The position numbers were made by a program, and so were the translations under genes. A stretch of DNA of 64,000 nucleotides, taken from contig CACMXO010000001.1 of assembly GCA_902617605.1 (NCBI GenBank), forward strand, positions 62,001 through 126,000, read 5' to 3'. The notes beneath the pieces were generated by a model. It was not told the origin of the DNA. It saw nothing but the letters and a program-made list of their open reading frames with translations, and made no database searches. Below, in pieces: positions 50,026 through 59,021 of the stretch. The stretch is from an uncultured Prochlorococcus sp. (GTDB taxonomy: Bacteria; Cyanobacteriota; Cyanobacteriia; PCC-6307; Cyanobiaceae). Each line of letters begins with the position of its first letter. Within the stretch, counting starts at the first letter, position 1.

Positions 50026-52599
50026 TTACTTTGTCAAGCTGAAATCGCGTATTTCATCAAATTGAAGATAGCGATAAAGTTCATCTGAATATGGATTAAT
50101 TTTATTTTTAGTAATATCCTGATATTCTTCAACTTCAGGAATTTTTCCAAGCAGTGCGCAAACTGCTGCTAATTCAGCGCTTCCTAAAAAGACTTGTGCA
50201 TTCTTGCCAAGTCTATTATCAAAATTTCTTGTACTTGTAGAAAATACTACGGAACCCTCATCTACTCTGGCTTGATTTCCCATACATAAAGAACATCCTG
50301 GTAACTCTAATCTTGCACCACAATCTTCGAATATTTTATAGTAGCCTTCAGCTTTTAGAGTGTCTTCATCCATTTTTGTTGGCGGACAAATCCATAATTT
50401 AGATTTTAAATTTTGTACACCTTCAAGAACTTTCGCGGCTGCCCTGTAATGACCAATATTTGTCATGCAAGAACCTATAAAAACTTCGTCAATATTTGTA
50501 TTTGCAACATCAGTGATTTCTTTTACATTATCTGGATCGTTAGGGCACGCAACTATAGGTTGTTTTACTTGTGCTAAATCAATTTCAATGATTTCTTCAT
50601 ACTGAGCGTCAAAATCTGGTTGAATTAATGATGGTTTTTTTAACCAATTTTTCATATCATTGATTCTTCTTGAGATCGATTTTGAGTCTTCATAATTGCT
50701 CTCGATCATTTTTTCTAGAAGACAAATATTGCTTCTTAAGTACTCTTGAATAGTTTCTTGGGATAAAAGTATGGTGCTACCAGCGCATGAGCGTTCTGCA
50801 GTAGCATCAGTAAGTTCAAAAGCTTGTTCAAGTTTTAAGTTTGGTAATCCCTCAATTTCCATAATTTTACCGTTAAATACATTTTTCTTATTTTCTTTCT
50901 CAACAGTTAAGAGTCCTTTTTTAATTGCAAATAGAGGGATTGCATTTACTAAATCTCTAAGAGTAATTCCTGGTAATAATTCTCCCTTAAATTTAACTAA
51001 AACAGATTCCGGCATATTTAATGGCATTGATCCTATTGCAGCGGCAAAGGCAACAATGCCCGAGCCTCCAGGAAATGAAATGCCAAGAGGAAATCTTGTA
51101 TGACTATCTCCACCTGTGCCAACAGTATCTGGGAGAAGCATTCTGTTAAGCCAACTATGAATTATGCCGTCTCCAGGTTTAAGAGCTACTCCACCTCTTT
51201 GAGATATAAAATCAGGTAATTCTTTATGGGTAACTAGATCTACTGGTTTAGGATATGCAGCTGTATGACAAAAACTTTGCATCACTAAATCTGCAGTAAA
51301 TCCTAAACAAGCTAATTCTTTTAGTTCATCTCTAGTCATTGGCCCAGTAGTGTCTTGACTACCAACTGTGGTCATAATTGGCTCACAGGTCATTCCTGGC
51401 CTAACTCCATCTAAACCGCATGCTTTGCCTACTATTTTTTGAGCTTGAGTAAAGCCGGCAGTACTTTTGGTTGGATTTTGTGGTCGGATAAATATTTCAC
51501 TCGGTTGAAGATCTAATTTGTTTCTAATTTTGTCTGTAAGAGATCTTCCAATCATAAGATTAATTCTTCCTCCGGCCTGAATTTCATCAGTAAGAGTAGA
51601 TGGAAACAAGTCGAATTTGCTTATTAATTCTTCAGTATTTGAATCTTTTTCAATTTTTTTAATAGTACCTTCATAAGGATATATTTTAATAACATCTCCG
51701 GTTTTCATATGAGATACATCAGCTTCCAAAGGTAAAGCTCCTGAATCTTGTGCTGTATTAAAGAAAATTGGTGCTATTTTGCTGCCAATTATTATTCCAC
51801 CTGTTTTTTTGTTTGGAACAAAAGGAATATCTTCGCCTATATGCCAAATGAGTGAATTAATTGCTGATTTTCTAGAACTCCCTGTTCCAACAACATCTCC
51901 AACATAAGCTACTGGTAAATTTTGTTTTTTTAAATTATCAAGAACCTTTAGCCCATCTGGTTTTTTAAATTCCAACATAGCCAATGCGTGCATTGGAATA
52001 TCAGGGCGTGTTGTTGCATGTACAGCCGGAGATAAGTCGTCTGTATTCGTCTCCCCGTCAACTTTAAATACTAAACAAGTAATCTCTTTCTCTAGAACTT
52101 TTTTATTTTTGAACCATTCTGCATTTGCCCAACTATTGACAACTTCTTTTGCATAAATATTATTTTGAGATAATTCATAAATTTCATTAGCTGAGTCGTA
52201 AACAAGAATAATATTTTTTAAAACTTCTGCCGCTTTTTTAGCAAGTAAACTATCTTCTCTTTTAAGTACTTCAACCAAAGAATTTACATTATATCCGCCT
52301 ATCATTGTTCCTAATATTTCAATTGCTTTTTCGGGATTAATAAATTTGCAAGATTTTTCAGAATTAACAATAGCTGTAAGCCAGCTTGCTTTAACATAAG
52401 CAGCCTCGTCAACTCCTGGTGGTACTCTATTTATTAGTAAATCAAGTAAATAAGATGAATCGTAATTACTATCTTGTTCTAATAATTTTGTAACACAATT
52501 TGTTTGTTGAGCATTTAAAGGTAAGGGAGGTATACCTTTGGCAGCTCTTTCAGCTAAGTGATCTGCATAATCTTTTAGCAATGTTTCCAAATTCTTCAT
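50026..52599 (-). CDS. acnB: Aconitate hydratase B
   Basis: AcnB interconverts citrate and isocitrate through a [4Fe-4S] cluster, feeding 2-oxoglutarate for nitrogen assimilation. The 857-residue protein has the AcnB order: HEAT-like N-terminal domain (to about 160), swivel domain with GDVVGTGSSRKSA near residue 240, then the catalytic domains. Cluster cysteines are in GSCMTN near residue 709 and GCSLCMGNQAR near 768 and 771. It is divergent from aroG with a 97-base gap. Confidence 0.96.
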   Translation of the reverse strand: MKNLETLLKDYADHLAERAAKGIPPLPLNAQQTNCVTKLLEQDSNYDSSYLLDLLINRVPPGVDEAAYVKASWLTAIVNSEKSCKFINPEKAIEILGTMIGGYNVNSLVEVLKREDSLLAKKAAEVLKNIILVYDSANEIYELSQNNIYAKEVVNSWANAEWFKNKKVLEKEITCLVFKVDGETNTDDLSPAVHATTRPDIPMHALAMLEFKKPDGLKVLDNLKKQNLPVAYVGDVVGTGSSRKSAINSLIWHIGEDIPFVPNKKTGGIIIGSKIAPIFFNTAQDSGALPLEADVSHMKTGDVIKIYPYEGTIKKIEKDSNTEELISKFDLFPSTLTDEIQAGGRINLMIGRSLTDKIRNKLDLQPSEIFIRPQNPTKSTAGFTQAQKIVGKACGLDGVRPGMTCEPIMTTVGSQDTTGPMTRDELKELACLGFTADLVMQSFCHTAAYPKPVDLVTHKELPDFISQRGGVALKPGDGIIHSWLNRMLLPDTVGTGGDSHTRFPLGISFPGGSGIVAFAAAIGSMPLNMPESVLVKFKGELLPGITLRDLVNAIPLFAIKKGLLTVEKENKKNVFNGKIMEIEGLPNLKLEQAFELTDATAERSCAGSTILLSQETIQEYLRSNICLLEKMIESNYEDSKSISRRINDMKNWLKKPSLIQPDFDAQYEEIIEIDLAQVKQPIVACPNDPDNVKEITDVANTNIDEVFIGSCMTNIGHYRAAAKVLEGVQNLKSKLWICPPTKMDEDTLKAEGYYKIFEDCGARLELPGCSLCMGNQARVDEGSVVFSTSTRNFDNRLGKNAQVFLGSAELAAVCALLGKIPEVEEYQDITKNKINPYSDELYRYLQFDEIRDFSLTK

Positions 52600-52696
52600 T
52601 AGTAAGGTTTAATGCCTAATCTATTGTTATTTTTAATATTGAAAAGGAGAGTATTCATAAATGCTTTTTTAAATATTCAAACTTCTTAATTAATCA

Positions 52697-53764
52697 ATGA
52701 CGACATCATCAAATAATTCAGCTTTAGAAAAGACATCAGATTTACATGTTGTTGAAACCCGTCCATTAATACCTCCAAGCAGATTACATAATGATATACC
52801 TTTAGATCACGCCTCCGCTAATACAGTATCTAAAACAAGAAGATCGATACAAAATATTTTGCATCATAATGATCATAAGCTTTTAGTCATTGTGGGTCCA
52901 TGTTCAATTCATGATCTAGAGGCAGCAAAAGAATATTCAAAATATATTCAAAACTTTCGAGAAATTTATAATGATAAATTAGAGATAATCATGAGAGTAT
53001 ATTTTGAGAAGCCAAGAACTACTATTGGTTGGAAGGGATTGATCAATGATCCTCATCTAGATAATTCTTATGATATAAACACCGGTTTAAGAAGGGCGAG
53101 AAGTTTGCTTTCATATCTAGCTTCTCGTGGCATACCTTCTGCTACAGAATTATTAGATCCAATTGTTCCCCAATATATTGCCGATTTAATAAGTTGGACA
53201 GCTATAGGTGCGCGGACTACTGAAAGTCAAACTCATAGGGAAATGGCATCAGGATTATCAATGCCTATAGGCTTTAAAAATGGAACGGATGGTTCTTTTG
53301 CTACTGCAATCAATGCAATGCAGTCAGCTTCAAAATCGCATCATTTCTTAGGTGTAAATGAAAACGGAATGGCTTCTATAGTTAATACTACCGGAAATCC
53401 AGATGGACATATAGTTTTAAGGGGCGGTTCAAAAGGCCCAAATTTTGAAAGTGAACATGTTAAAAGCATTTCTTCTGAATTGAAGCAATCTAATCTTCCT
53501 CATAAAGTAATGATTGATTGTAGTCATGGTAATTCCAATAAAGATTTCCGAAAACAATCGGAAGTTCTAAAAAATGTAGCTTCTCAAATTAGCAATGGTG
53601 AAAAAAATATTCTAGGAGTTATGCTTGAAAGTCATTTGAAGGAGGGAAATCAAAAACTTTTAAAAAAAGATGATCTCCAGTTTGGCAGAAGCATTACAGA
53701 TGCATGTATAGATATAGAAACAACAGAAGAATTACTCGCTATTTTATACAATTCACTTAGTTAG
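52697..53764 (+). CDS. aroG: 3-deoxy-7-phosphoheptulonate (DAHP) synthase, class I AroG type
   Basis: This enzyme condenses phosphoenolpyruvate and erythrose 4-phosphate, the entry to the shikimate pathway. The 355-residue protein matches the E. coli-type class: VGPCSIHD near residue 67, MRVYFEKPRTTIGWKGLI near residue 100, GARTTESQTHRE near 175 and MIDCSHGNSNKD near 272. An N-terminal extension of the feedback-regulated form is present. An in-frame ATG with AGGAG lies 36 bases upstream but is followed at once by stop codons. The 3' end overlaps the next gene by eight bases. Confidence 0.95.
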   Translation: MTTSSNNSALEKTSDLHVVETRPLIPPSRLHNDIPLDHASANTVSKTRRSIQNILHHNDHKLLVIVGPCSIHDLEAAKEYSKYIQNFREIYNDKLEIIMRVYFEKPRTTIGWKGLINDPHLDNSYDINTGLRRARSLLSYLASRGIPSATELLDPIVPQYIADLISWTAIGARTTESQTHREMASGLSMPIGFKNGTDGSFATAINAMQSASKSHHFLGVNENGMASIVNTTGNPDGHIVLRGGSKGPNFESEHVKSISSELKQSNLPHKVMIDCSHGNSNKDFRKQSEVLKNVASQISNGEKNILGVMLESHLKEGNQKLLKKDDLQFGRSITDACIDIETTEELLAILYNSLS

Positions 53765-54398
53765 TTATAAAAAAATTAAAAAATAATGCTGAAGAAATAG
53801 GAACAATGAAATTATCTATACCTAAAACACTAAATTGTTCTAGCAAAGTCGCACAAAAAGCTATTGTAAAATAATTCAAATTTAAAGTATTTTGTTGGGC
53901 GTATCCTATTGAGTAAACTACAATCAAACTTGTTAAAAACATTGTCATAGTGCCATATAAAGATTTTTTTTGTTTAAAAAAAATCCAACTCTTTGAATTA
54001 AAGCTTTTTCCTATTAACCCAGCTAATCCATCCCCAAAAGTCATTATGAAAAATCCACTAATTAATGCATATGGGTCTTTATCCCAGAAAAGATAAATCA
54101 AAATAAATAAACTTAGACAATAAAATAATGTTCCATAACTTTTTCTTTCAACATCTTCAATCGTTGGAAATAATTTATAGGTGTAATTGATGAAAACCAT
54201 TATTGAAACAATTCCCGTAAAAATTAGAGCAGAGTTTTGATTAATTTTTAAAAATTGTGCAATTGGTATTAAAGGTCCTATTCCAATATGTATTATTTTT
54301 CTGACGATTTCTTTGCTATCTTTATTGTATTTTTTGAAAACTATTGATACTAAAAAAATTGAAAATAAATATAATAAAATTACAGTAAATTTTACCAA
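53757..54398 (-). CDS. Phytol kinase-like CTP-dependent kinase (VTE5/SEC59 family)
   Basis: The 213-residue integral membrane protein has about six hydrophobic helices and the family blocks RKIIHIGIGPLIP near residue 33 and FGDGLAGLIGK near 122, the latter like the nucleotide-binding loop of the dolichol/phytol kinases. Relatives recycle phytol from chlorophyll for tocopherol. Prochlorococcus lipid metabolism makes phytol salvage plausible. The start is the TTG at 54398, six bases after the sigma factor gene on the same strand. Confidence 0.82.
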   Translation of the reverse strand: MVKFTVILLYLFSIFLVSIVFKKYNKDSKEIVRKIIHIGIGPLIPIAQFLKINQNSALIFTGIVSIMVFINYTYKLFPTIEDVERKSYGTLFYCLSLFILIYLFWDKDPYALISGFFIMTFGDGLAGLIGKSFNSKSWIFFKQKKSLYGTMTMFLTSLIVVYSIGYAQQNTLNLNYFTIAFCATLLEQFSVLGIDNFIVPISSALFFNFFITN

Positions 54399-54403
54399 TT
54401 TGG

Positions 54404-55423
54404 TTAAGCTGCTTTTTGGTGAGTTGTCATTACTCTAAGTTTTAATATTGCTTTAGCTTCAAGTTGCCTTACTCTTTCTCGTGAAACATTAATTTGTCTT
54501 CCTATTTCTGCGAGTGTTAATGGTTCTTCACCATCTAGGCCAAATCTGAGCTTCATTATTTTTTGTTCTCTTTCATTTAATTGAGACAGCCAAGTTCCTA
54601 AATGTTCTTTCTGAATAGTTCTATCCATACCTTCCATCGGCTCTTCACAGTTTGGATCAGGTATCAGTTCACCTAGAGTACTTCTATCTTCTTCTCCTCT
54701 TGCGTGAGCATCTAGGGAAGCGCAAGGAGCACTTTGCGAAATTAAATCTTCTAAATCTTTTTGATCAATTCCCATTTCAGTTGCCATTTCCAATCTGGTA
54801 GGTTGTCTACCAAATTTATGTGATAATTCTCTAGAGACTCTTCTCATTTTGGATAGTTTTTCACTTATGTGAATAGGCAAACGGATTGTTCTTGCACTGT
54901 TATCAATAGCTCTTGTCATTCCTTGCCTAATCCACCAGTAAGCATAAGTTGAGAATTTATATCCCATAGCAGGATCAAATTTATCGACTGCTCTTTCAAG
55001 GCCAATAGCGCCTTCTTGGACAAGGTCTAATAATTCAAGTCCTTGGTTTTGGTATTTTTTTGCAACAGAGACAACAAGCCTTAGATTAGCTGCCATCATT
55101 CTATCTCTAGCTCTTTTGCCAATCTTAATTTGATATAGATTTCGTTGCGTTCTATCAGTTTCAGGAATTTGTAGCAACTTTTTCATGTTCTGAACATGAT
55201 GAGCTAACTCTATTTCCTCTGCTGGAGTCAAAAGAGGAACTCTGCCAATGCTACTTAAGTAATAGCCAATAGAATCTGAAGCAAGTCTTCCAGATTTTTT
55301 TTGGCTTTGTTTTGCAGTTAGACTGGATTTTGATTTGCGAGGCTTGCCCGCAGTGTTTGGTAATCTTGGCTCATCAAAATTATTATCTGAAGAGCTCTTT
55401 GCAGATTCCAGAGGGATCCCCAT
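54404..55423 (-). CDS. RNA polymerase sigma-70 family factor, group 2 type
   Basis: The 339-residue factor contains regions 1.2 (YYLSSIGRVPLLTPAEE), 2 (AANLRLVVSVAKKYQNQG, YKFSTYAYWWIRQGMTRAI), 3 and 4.2 with the helix-turn-helix LAEIGRQINVSRERVRQLE. It lacks the long region 1.1 of the primary factor, having only a short Ser/Lys-rich N-terminus, so it fits the non-essential group 2. I chose the ATG at 55423 because AGGAGG (55432-55437) lies eight bases upstream; a GTG one codon earlier is also open. The 204-base upstream region holds an A7-GATC-T7 palindrome. Confidence 0.9.
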   Translation of the reverse strand: MGIPLESAKSSSDNNFDEPRLPNTAGKPRKSKSSLTAKQSQKKSGRLASDSIGYYLSSIGRVPLLTPAEEIELAHHVQNMKKLLQIPETDRTQRNLYQIKIGKRARDRMMAANLRLVVSVAKKYQNQGLELLDLVQEGAIGLERAVDKFDPAMGYKFSTYAYWWIRQGMTRAIDNSARTIRLPIHISEKLSKMRRVSRELSHKFGRQPTRLEMATEMGIDQKDLEDLISQSAPCASLDAHARGEEDRSTLGELIPDPNCEEPMEGMDRTIQKEHLGTWLSQLNEREQKIMKLRFGLDGEEPLTLAEIGRQINVSRERVRQLEAKAILKLRVMTTHQKAA

Positions 55424-55510
55424 CACCCTGGCCTCCTAAATAATGGATTTTTTAAAAAGCTAGCACTGAAATTGGAATAAAAACTACTTTTACGTTGAAA
55501 CTTTAAAGAC

Positions 55511-55528
55511 AAAAAAAGATCTTTTTTT
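55511..55528. repeat. 18-base perfect palindrome between ppk and the sigma factor gene
   Basis: Seven A, GATC, seven T. On the minus strand it follows the ppk stop and could act as a weak A:U terminator with its own T tract; it also lies about 90 bases upstream of the sigma factor start. The rest of 55427-55630 shows only AT-rich sequence. Confidence 0.55.
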
Positions 55529-55630
55529 ATTAATTTCTTGAAATCATTTGGTATGAAAGGCTTTTATAAAAATAAAAAAAATTTTAAAATATTAAGTAAT
55601 TTTTTAAATGTTATAAAAATCAATATTTTT

Positions 55631-57709
55631 TTATTTTTCTATAAGATCAATTTGTGAACGATTATCTCCAGAATCTAATTTATATTTTGCATAAGAACCA
55701 TCTTCTTTCATTATCCAAGAAAAGTAATCATCTTTAATATATGTTTGCAAAAGTGCTTTTAGTCTAGATTTCAATTCAGTATCTTCTATTGGAGTAACAG
55801 CTTCAATTCTTCTATCAAGGTTTCTTCTCATCCAATCTGCACTACCAATAAAAACCTCATTATCACCGTTATTACAAAACCAAAAAATTCTTGAGTGTTC
55901 AAGAAAATGGCCAATAATGCTTATAACTTTAATATTTTCACTTAAATTTTTTCTCTGGGGATATAAGCAACAAATACCTCTTATGATAAGACTAATTTTT
56001 ACACCTGAGTCAGAAGCTAAATAAAGAAGTTTAATTATTTCTGGGTCTACTAAAGAATTCATTTTTGCAATTATTTCGGCTTTTTTACCTTCCTCTGCAT
56101 TTTTAATTTCTCTCTTAATTAGAAATATAAATTTCTCTCTCATCGATGAGGGAGAAACTAATAATTTTTGATAACTTTTTTGTTTAGAAAAACCTGATAA
56201 GTAATTAAATAACTCAAGCAAATCTGATGCAATATCGGGATCTGTTGAAAGTAATCCTACATCTGTATAAAACCTGGAAGTATTAGAATTATAATTTCCC
56301 GTTCCAATATGAAAATAATTCCTTAATCGTCCTTTTTCTTTTCTTACTATTAAAGCTATTTTTGTATGTGTTTTAAATCCTATGATTCCATATACAACAT
56401 GAATTCCAGCTTGTTCAAGTTGTTTTGCCCATTGAATATTATTGTCTTCATCAAATCTTGCTTTTAGTTCAACAAGAGTCATGACTTCTTTCCCATTTTC
56501 TGCAGCTCTCATTAAGGCTGCAATGATGGGTGAATCCTTGGAAACTCGATATAAAGTAATTTTTATAGCCATTACAAGTGGATCATCAGCTGCTCTGTTG
56601 ATAAATTCTTCAACTGAAGTTTTAAATAAGTCATAGGGATGATGAAGCAGAATATTTTTTTTTCTAAGTATTTTGAAAATAGAATTGTGGTTTTTGTTTA
56701 AAGGTGAATCTAAATTTTTTAATTGCGGGTGAGTTTTCCCAATTAGCAAATTTTCTTTTAAATCATCTCTATCAATTTTTGTTAGCTGATTTAAATCGTC
56801 TAGACCTAATAAACTTCTGCAAAAGTATATATATTCTTTTTGTATTGAGATACTTTCAATAAGTAATTTTAGAATATTTTCTGGCATATCTGACTCCACT
56901 TCTAATCTAACTACGTCTCCACCTAGTCTTCTCTTTTGCAAACTTTGTTCAACTGCTAAAAGTAGATCATCAGCTTCAAGTTCTTTTAATTCTAAATCTG
57001 CATCTCTTGTCACTCTAAAAAAAGAGTAATTTATACATTCCATTCCATTAAATAAAGAATTTATATTATTCCCAATTAAATCTTCAACACTTATGAAAAA
57101 GTAAGCACTTTCATCACTAATTTGCATAATTTCATTGGGAATTTGTATAAATCGGTTTATATTTTTTGTTGGTATTTTGACTCTTACAAACTGATTTTTA
57201 GAATCTTCCCCATCATTTATTAAAGCTGCTAAATTTAGACTTAAATTACTAATAAATGGGAATGGATGTGCTGGGTCAACAACTAATGGAGTTAATAAAG
57301 GAAATACAGATGAAGTGAAGTAGTTATTGCACCAATTTTTTTGATTTTCAGTTAGCTCCTTATATTTTTTTAAAATTACACCTTGTTTTTTTAATTCATT
57401 TTTTAATTCATTATTTACATAGTTTTCTTGAAGAGTAGTTAAATTTTTAACTTCTTTATTGATTTTTGTTAATTGCTCTTTAGGGTTAAGTCCATCAATA
57501 CTTTTTTTAGTAATACCTGCTTCAACTTGAGCTTTTAATGAAGCTACCCTAACCATAAAAAATTCATCAAGATTATTGCTAAAAATTGAACAAAATTTTA
57601 CTTTATCTAGGATTTTGTACTCTTTTTCCATACCAGTGAGAAGTACTCTTTTATTAAATTCAATCCAACTTAATTCCCTATTAATAAAATCATCAGCTTG
57701 GCTTTTCAT
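55631..57709 (-). CDS. ppk: Polyphosphate kinase 1
   Basis: PPK1 polymerises the gamma-phosphate of ATP into polyphosphate. The 692-residue length is normal. The four-domain enzyme starts FINRELSWIEFNKRVL; the autophosphorylated histidine is in FKTHTKIAL near residue 447, followed by YFHIGTGNYN. A second phospholipase-D-like half carries GSADWMRRNLDRRIE near residue 622. Polyphosphate storage is relevant in phosphate-poor ocean water. It begins four bases after the MFS gene, so the two are probably one transcript. Confidence 0.95.
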   Translation of the reverse strand: MKSQADDFINRELSWIEFNKRVLLTGMEKEYKILDKVKFCSIFSNNLDEFFMVRVASLKAQVEAGITKKSIDGLNPKEQLTKINKEVKNLTTLQENYVNNELKNELKKQGVILKKYKELTENQKNWCNNYFTSSVFPLLTPLVVDPAHPFPFISNLSLNLAALINDGEDSKNQFVRVKIPTKNINRFIQIPNEIMQISDESAYFFISVEDLIGNNINSLFNGMECINYSFFRVTRDADLELKELEADDLLLAVEQSLQKRRLGGDVVRLEVESDMPENILKLLIESISIQKEYIYFCRSLLGLDDLNQLTKIDRDDLKENLLIGKTHPQLKNLDSPLNKNHNSIFKILRKKNILLHHPYDLFKTSVEEFINRAADDPLVMAIKITLYRVSKDSPIIAALMRAAENGKEVMTLVELKARFDEDNNIQWAKQLEQAGIHVVYGIIGFKTHTKIALIVRKEKGRLRNYFHIGTGNYNSNTSRFYTDVGLLSTDPDIASDLLELFNYLSGFSKQKSYQKLLVSPSSMREKFIFLIKREIKNAEEGKKAEIIAKMNSLVDPEIIKLLYLASDSGVKISLIIRGICCLYPQRKNLSENIKVISIIGHFLEHSRIFWFCNNGDNEVFIGSADWMRRNLDRRIEAVTPIEDTELKSRLKALLQTYIKDDYFSWIMKEDGSYAKYKLDSGDNRSQIDLIEK

Positions 57710-57713
57710 TAAA

Positions 57714-58991
57714 TTAATTTTGGTTTTGATTGATCAAAGAATTATTATTTTTACCCTCTGCAATAAGGTATATCATGAAAAGCAAGATAACGGAACCAGC
57801 TATAAAAGGTGATTTAGGACCAAAACTATCATAAACCCTACCGGCCATTGCAATTCCTAAAACTCCTCCAAGACTCTGAAGACCCTGAAGGTTACTTAGA
57901 ATTGAGCCTTGTTTATCAACGTCTAATTTCTTTGATATTAGTGCTCTTAAGGTAGGCGTAATTAATCCTGCCCCAACGGCTAAAAATGAAACAGCTGAAT
58001 AAATATTTATTGTCGCATTTTCTTTTGGAGCAGTTATTAAAAGAGAACATGCCACAAGAATAAAGCCTGATCCGACAAGTGTTAATCGCATTTCGCCAAA
58101 TTGCTTTACTAGAGGGCCAATGAGCCCTCCCTGAACGATAATTGCAATAATTCCTACTAAAACAAGAGTTCCACTTGATGCTTTGGTCGTCCAGTTTAAA
58201 GATTCTTGCAGGAAAAATATAAGAATATTGGTCAATCCAGTAAAAGCAATAAAGTAAATAAAAAAAGCTAATGATAATTTTTTAATCTTTTCTTCTTTGA
58301 AAACTGTAAATAGAGATTTTAAAGGGTTTTTTAAAGCAATTTTTGATTTATTTGATTCACTATTTGGCTTGGTTTCTGGTAAGTAAAAAAATACAAGGAG
58401 GAAATTTATTATTGGAATGATTGAGGCTATCAAAACTGGAATAATAAAATTATTATTTGTATTTTTTGCAAAAATTACAACAAAAATATTACCTAAGAAA
58501 AAACTTAATCCAAAAGCTACACCAATAAGACCAAATGTTTTTGCTCTTTTTTCAGGGCTTGAAATATCTGCAAGAATTGTTGTTGCAGTAGCTGCAGTTC
58601 CCCCACTTAAACCGTCAATTAGTCTTGCTAAAAATAATAAAAATAACGGGATAGTGGCTATTGAATTTGACCAATTAAAAAGAACTGTAAATGATAATAT
58701 CGATATTCCTATTACTGAACCAGTAATACAAAAAAGAGTGATAGGTCTTCTTCCATATCTATCACTCATAAGTCCTATAAAAGGAGAAGCTGTAAATTGA
58801 GCTAATTGGTAAGTGCATGATAATAAACCATATGTACTTGCTTTGGAATCAAAAAGTAAAACAAAAGAGGGTAATATGGGTAACAGTATACTTTCACTTA
58901 AACGATCATTTAGGAGAGTAATAAACGCACTAAGGAGAGTAAATTTTTTATTTGGCTTTAATAAACTTTCTTTCACAATATTTACCTTCAT
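57714..58991 (-). CDS. Major facilitator superfamily exporter (DHA1-like)
   Basis: The 425-residue protein has twelve predicted hydrophobic helices. Motif A is clear in GLMSDRYGRRPI near residue 78, and LARLIDGLSGGTAAT near residue 125 resembles the family's helix-4 motif. A hydrophilic, Lys-rich loop separates the halves (about residues 205-230). The closest recalled families are tetracycline/multidrug efflux proteins, but the substrate cannot be inferred. It is divergent from cobA with 30 bases between starts. Confidence 0.85.
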   Translation of the reverse strand: MKVNIVKESLLKPNKKFTLLSAFITLLNDRLSESILLPILPSFVLLFDSKASTYGLLSCTYQLAQFTASPFIGLMSDRYGRRPITLFCITGSVIGISILSFTVLFNWSNSIATIPLFLLFLARLIDGLSGGTAATATTILADISSPEKRAKTFGLIGVAFGLSFFLGNIFVVIFAKNTNNNFIIPVLIASIIPIINFLLVFFYLPETKPNSESNKSKIALKNPLKSLFTVFKEEKIKKLSLAFFIYFIAFTGLTNILIFFLQESLNWTTKASSGTLVLVGIIAIIVQGGLIGPLVKQFGEMRLTLVGSGFILVACSLLITAPKENATINIYSAVSFLAVGAGLITPTLRALISKKLDVDKQGSILSNLQGLQSLGGVLGIAMAGRVYDSFGPKSPFIAGSVILLFMIYLIAEGKNNNSLINQNQN

Positions 58992-59021
58992 TGCGATTAA
59001 CTTTTACTACCATACTTGTTA

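Noticed and set aside
50771-51103. 110-codon plus-strand ORF inside acnB
   Set aside because: Fully antisense to conserved aconitase sequence, with no leader site and no domain.
58417-58800. 127-codon plus-strand ORF inside the MFS gene
   Set aside because: It is antisense to transmembrane helices, and its Ile/Val/Lys pattern is what the opposite frame of such helices gives.
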